Below are positions 60,410 through 64,000 of a DNA stretch of 64,000 nucleotides, piece by piece. Positions within the stretch are counted from its first letter, which is position 1. The number at the start of each line of letters is the position of its first letter. The translations under genes were made by a program, and so were the position numbers. Source of the DNA: Toxotes chatareus (Eukaryota; Chordata; Actinopteri; Toxotidae); assembly GCA_016801885.1 (NCBI GenBank), contig CM028889.1, positions 20,528,001 to 20,592,000 of the forward strand, in the 5' to 3' direction. The notes below the pieces were generated by a model that did not search any database, was not told where the DNA came from, and was given only the letters and a program-made list of their open reading frames with translations.

Positions 60410-60945
60410 ACTCAAATTGAAAGACATCCAGCTACAGCTGGATCAGATTTATGTAGACCTGGTAAAAGGAGCATTCATCAGGTATACAGCCAAGTGGCTA
60501 GAGGAAGGGAAAAAGAACACGTTATTTTTTTGCTCTTTAGAAAAGAAATTAAAAAAAAAAAAAAATCCTTAATTTACCTGAATATTGACAGAACTAGTTA
60601 GTTCCCAAGTTTTTGGGAAAACAATTCATTCTAATATCCCCTTAGCTGTTATCTATGTATGACTCTGACTTGTCAGCTAATGAAATCAAAGATACACTAT
60701 TTTCATTGAAGAAATCTGGAGTCAAATGCCTATCTGTTGAATTTTATATACAGTACATGTTTGAGAAATCCATTATTCTGTTTGTACAGGGAATGCATCA
60801 GTTGAGAGGAGACGGCAGCAACAATGAAACAAGGCTTGAACTATATCTCTTATCCCCAAACTATAGGTAAAGACCCTTTATTAACAGATCATCGTTCTAT
60901 CAGTCTTTTAGCAATAGATTATAAAATCTTGCTGGCTGTGGTCTT
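60410..60945 (+). pseudogene. LINE (L1-like) reverse-transcriptase fragment
   Basis: Translated pieces in order resemble the finger and palm start of L1-type reverse transcriptase: LVKGAFIRYTAKWLEEGKKN, SLEKK, then LSANEIKDTLFSLKKSGVKC and SVEFY, then MKQGL, KDPLLTDHRSISLLAIDYKIL. They fall in different frames with stops between, and the YADD catalytic part is absent. It is a truncated dead copy. Confidence 0.75.
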
Positions 60946-62700
60946 CTGCTGTTGTAGCCAATCTGCTTCAAGGTTTGACATGTTGTGCATGCTGAGATGC
61001 ATTCTGTATACTGGAGACAAACTCTAAGAAAGTCCTTTACAGAAAAGACTGTATTCTGAAATGACTAAAATTGCAGGCCCCTATGTGACAGTCACCATGA
61101 AAGCTCTCGATTTTTCAAACTGATACAATAATATTTCAACTAGATCCTACTTTTTGTATTCCATGCAGGCCGTATTTTATTTGATATGCCCTTATCGATC
61201 GGTTTACCATCAGCTATGCTTGGTTAGTATCAGAATTGATAAATTCCAAGTCATCATAAATGTCACCTGAAATGAAAATCACAGTTGAATTAAAGATCAG
61301 GGCACCGGTTTTAAACCTGTTCATGTCCATGTCCACGTGTATTGTACGTATTTCCAACAGCACATAAAGGCAACATCGGATTCAGATATTCCAGTCACGC
61401 ATTTCCGCATTCGCACAGCCGCTTCTCCGATTGAACCGACAGGACAAACAATCACACATTCGACCACATGCGTTCCACAACATTTACAAAACTTTCACTG
61501 GGCAGGTTGTTCCACGTATCTATAATTATAATAATAACCAAGCGTGCTGTCACTTACTGTGTTAACTGTGACCCAGTTAGGATTTTCCCTTACATATAAA
61601 AACCACTAGATGGCGCCGCAGAACAGCATTTCCCAAACAAAAGTGTGCCGTTCATGTTGAAAAGCACTTCTCTAAAGACTGGGTCAACATCGCTGGAAAG
61701 GAGCAGTTCAACACAGGATCCTAGATATTGTGAAGACTTGGCATATTATTCTTTTTATTCATTTACTTATTTGAGAAATGTCCAACAATCCAGTACTTTG
61801 ATCTGTTACCAAGAGATTCATTTCAATCCAACTTTCTTCACAAGATTTTTGTGTGATTATTTTTTCATCATCATTTGGCACCATTTTTGTCTCCTTACCT
61901 AAATATACTTTCTTAAATAGTCAGTCAAACTTTATCAACCAAAATCCGAGACGCAAATAATAATTTAAAAATAAGCGGAATGCCTCTTTTTATTAACTGT
62001 TTTTATGAACTGTTACTTTAACGTTTTCAATCAGCATTTTAAGCCCATCTTCTCTGCTTTTTTTTTTTAAGTACCTTTAAGTCCTATTCTCCCATTAATC
62101 TCCTCATGCATTAAACAAGCATAAAGCCACAAACCAAACGGTGAAATCTACAGACATCGGCAACATTACTGAGTCCTGGCTGCACAGGTTGCATTGCCTA
62201 GAAATCGCAGTATATATATATATATATGAAAGTCACAGACCTGCAAATACCATTCGGAACCCCCCCCCCCCCAAAAAAAAACACTTAAACTGAGCGTCGT
62301 TTAATTACTTAGCACTGTTGTAGTATCATCATCATCGTCGTATCATATACCTACATGGTGTGAAACAAAGCAGAGCAGCGACGCTGGTTTATTAGTTATC
62401 AGTATGAAACGCACTGTGGGCGCACGGCACCACAGTTTGGACAACACCGTCGCTGAATGACTTGTACTTGTTTTTACACCCAAGCTTTTCAATGATTGGT
62501 ACATGTCACACGTCCCTCGGTGCATTATGGCTGACAGCACACAGGGTCATATACGCGCGTGCAGTATCTCGCAATCTTTAACATCCAAGCTCAGATTTAC
62601 TACAACATAGCCGTATTTGATCCAGACCTTATCCTCCCACAGAAACACGGACACAGTCTTCATTGGTGCTCCTGAATCCTGCAGGGCAGTGGAGCTATCG
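60946..62700. other. Spacer between LINE fragment and terminal gene
   Basis: AT-rich sequence with a TA microsatellite (about 62211-62226), a C then A homopolymer pair (about 62262-62281) and a CTCF-type motif. No gene is supported; the open frames here lack any family signal. Confidence 0.5.
61603..61614 (+). promoter_or_regulatory. CTCF-type motif (forward strand)
   Basis: CCACTAGATGGC followed by G matches CCASYAGRKGGCR at every position. It lies about 2.2 kb upstream of the DIO1 start. Confidence 0.45.
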
Positions 62701-63066
62701 GGTGTCAATCTCAGAAAGAGAGAGAGTGAGACACACATGGGGTGCTGATGACTGATCCTCACTGAGAGGATGCTATCGATCAGGCTTGCAAATGCTTTCC
62801 CCTCCAGTTTGATAAACATGCTGATGTGCGCAATTGGACTCTTTCTGCTCCTTATAGGCTTATCGGACAAGGTAGGTGTTACCAAAAATCCCTGAAGTTT
62901 AATCGTTTTGATTCTTCCTGTTCAAGTGAATGCATGTGTACACAGTCTGAGGCACCAGCTTGAGGTGGATAAACAAACCGGCTCTCTCGGCGTTGTTTAT
63001 ACAGTTTGCAGTCATTTAATTTTTTTGTTTGGTTTTTATTTTTTACTTTCATTTTCATGTGCGCAG

Positions 63067-63393
63067 GTGATGTGAGCAGCGGCTGTACACTGCATGGGAA
63101 AGCCGAGGCATCAATGCAGAACTCCTCAGCGCTGTTCGGGATGGTCAGCCACTGTCAGACCCCAACTTTCACGGACTTCACCGGCGTGGCGCTCTCCGTG
63201 TACGGCAACAAGGCGGACATCTGCGCGCGGCGAGCCGGGAACGGCGGTTTTGGATCTCAGATTTGCCGGAGCCCCCATGACACCCCGACTCACATGAACT
63301 GCGCCAGCCCGAAGCGACTCAGCGCGCCCGAGCAAAAAGCGCATCCATCAGCCAAAACTCCGCGTACGTGCTTCTCTCTCCCACCCATGCAAG
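63067..63393 (+). CDS. Probable 5' coding exon of an unidentified gene (partial)
   Basis: A GC- and CpG-rich stretch open in one frame from the acceptor TGTGCGCAG (ending 63066) to a good donor, CAAG then GTAGGC, at 63394. The frame needs a phase-1 upstream exon, or may start at ATG 63114 (MQNSSALFGMVSHC), whose context is weak. It gives about 93-108 residues, rich in Cys, Ser and Pro, with no recognised domain: TDFTGVALSVYGNKADICARR then SPHDTPTHMNC. By human gene order near DIO1 a candidate is the zinc-finger factor GLIS1, whose N-terminus is poorly conserved; this is a guess. The remaining exons lie beyond the window. Confidence 0.45.
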
Positions 63394-64000
63394 GTAGGCC
63401 CTGTACTTCCTAATGTGAGTCTTTCATTGATGCTGCTGAGTTGACTGGAGGTCGATCAAGTGATTGGCCAGATGAGTGATTTCTGGACATGGTGGCTAAG
63501 TTATAATAACATTTAATGAAGTAATTTAATCGCCCTCATTAAAACAAACTGTGAAGATACAAATAACAGACTCAGTCAAAGAGCATCTGTCTCGGGTTTA
63601 AGGTTATTTGAGACTGATAAAAAGCCATCATCTGAAGTAATGCTTCTTCCATATGGCTCGTCTGGCGCATCCTTTGACACAGCTGCACTGTGTGTTTGCG
63701 TTGAGAGCCCTGTTTGCAGTTGTGGATCAGGTCTGTTAATTAAACCCAGAACTCACTTGGCTCCTCTGCCCACTTCATAAATAACACCCTCAAAGTGTCT
63801 ATTGCACACGAAGGCCACGTGAAGAGAGGTGATGTGCAGCATGTGGAATAACTGCCAAGCAAGCGTGCGTTTCCTATGGATGTTAACTAGGCATGGCAAC
63901 ATAGAGTTCATGGGAGAATTAGAGATGTTGACTCATTTAGCTGAATGTGGGAAAACTGTGGCAACTTCCACCTTCTGTCAGTTTGATGAATGAATGAATT
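63394..64000 (+). other. Presumed intron after the terminal exon
   Basis: No coding frame or recognisable element in the last 600 bases. Confidence 0.4.

Noticed and set aside
62818..62871. Short frame MLMCAIGLFLLLIGLSDK followed by a GT donor, looking like a signal-peptide exon for the gene at 63067
   Set aside because: It ends in phase 0, and the next exon would read into TGA at 63073; the open frame there needs phase 1. It may be noncoding or chance.
1..64000. CRISPR array, operon, phage or bacterial-type defence system
   Set aside because: No regularly spaced direct repeats, ribosome binding sites or compact co-directional genes; the window is intron-rich vertebrate DNA.

Overview
The window looks like nuclear DNA of a bony fish, most likely a spiny-rayed teleost. 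The evidence is spliced vertebrate genes with GT-AG introns, teleost-style gene order, short introns, Tc1/mariner and LINE remnants and many CA microsatellites. I rebuilt five complete genes exon by exon; every exon junction keeps phase. There is also the 3' part of a sixth gene and one probable 5' coding exon of a seventh that I cannot name from sequence.

Layout, left to right. Positions 1-5906 (+) hold the 3' part of ERICH3, ending in one huge acidic exon. Positions 18670-7234 (-) hold TNNI3K, a heart kinase with ankyrin repeats: 25 coding exons, 836 residues. ERICH3 and TNNI3K are tail to tail. Positions 18671-24142 are an island of mobile and repeated DNA: a 1.36 kb Tc1-like element, a tandem repeat, and a promoter-like unit between direct repeats. 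Positions 26594-24143 (-) hold FPGT, four coding exons. Positions 35905-29016 (-) hold ACOT11, fifteen coding exons with two hotdog thioesterase domains and a START domain. Positions 38542-52105 (+) hold SSBP3, eighteen coding exons, head to head with ACOT11. Positions 59361-57271 (-) hold DIO1, a selenoprotein with an in-frame TGA and a convincing SECIS element in its 3' UTR. Positions 63067-63393 (+) hold a GC-rich probable coding exon; GLIS1 is only a guess from human gene order.

The genes do not form a pathway; this is a synteny block. From recalled human gene order, ERICH3-TNNI3K-FPGT and ACOT11-SSBP3-DIO1 lie in two separate parts of chromosome 1p, so this fish joins two blocks at about 26.6-28.3 kb. 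FPGT lies upstream of TNNI3K on the same strand, as in human, and intron phases would allow the FPGT-TNNI3K read-through fusion known in human.

I found no CRISPR array, operon, defence system or other clearly new system. The most useful observations are the DIO1 SECIS, the phase-compatible FPGT-TNNI3K fusion, a GC-AG intron in TNNI3K, MEF2/GATA motifs just upstream of TNNI3K, two strong CTCF-type motifs flanking DIO1, and the composite elements between FPGT and TNNI3K. All assignments come from reading the translations and recalling the families; no database search was run.
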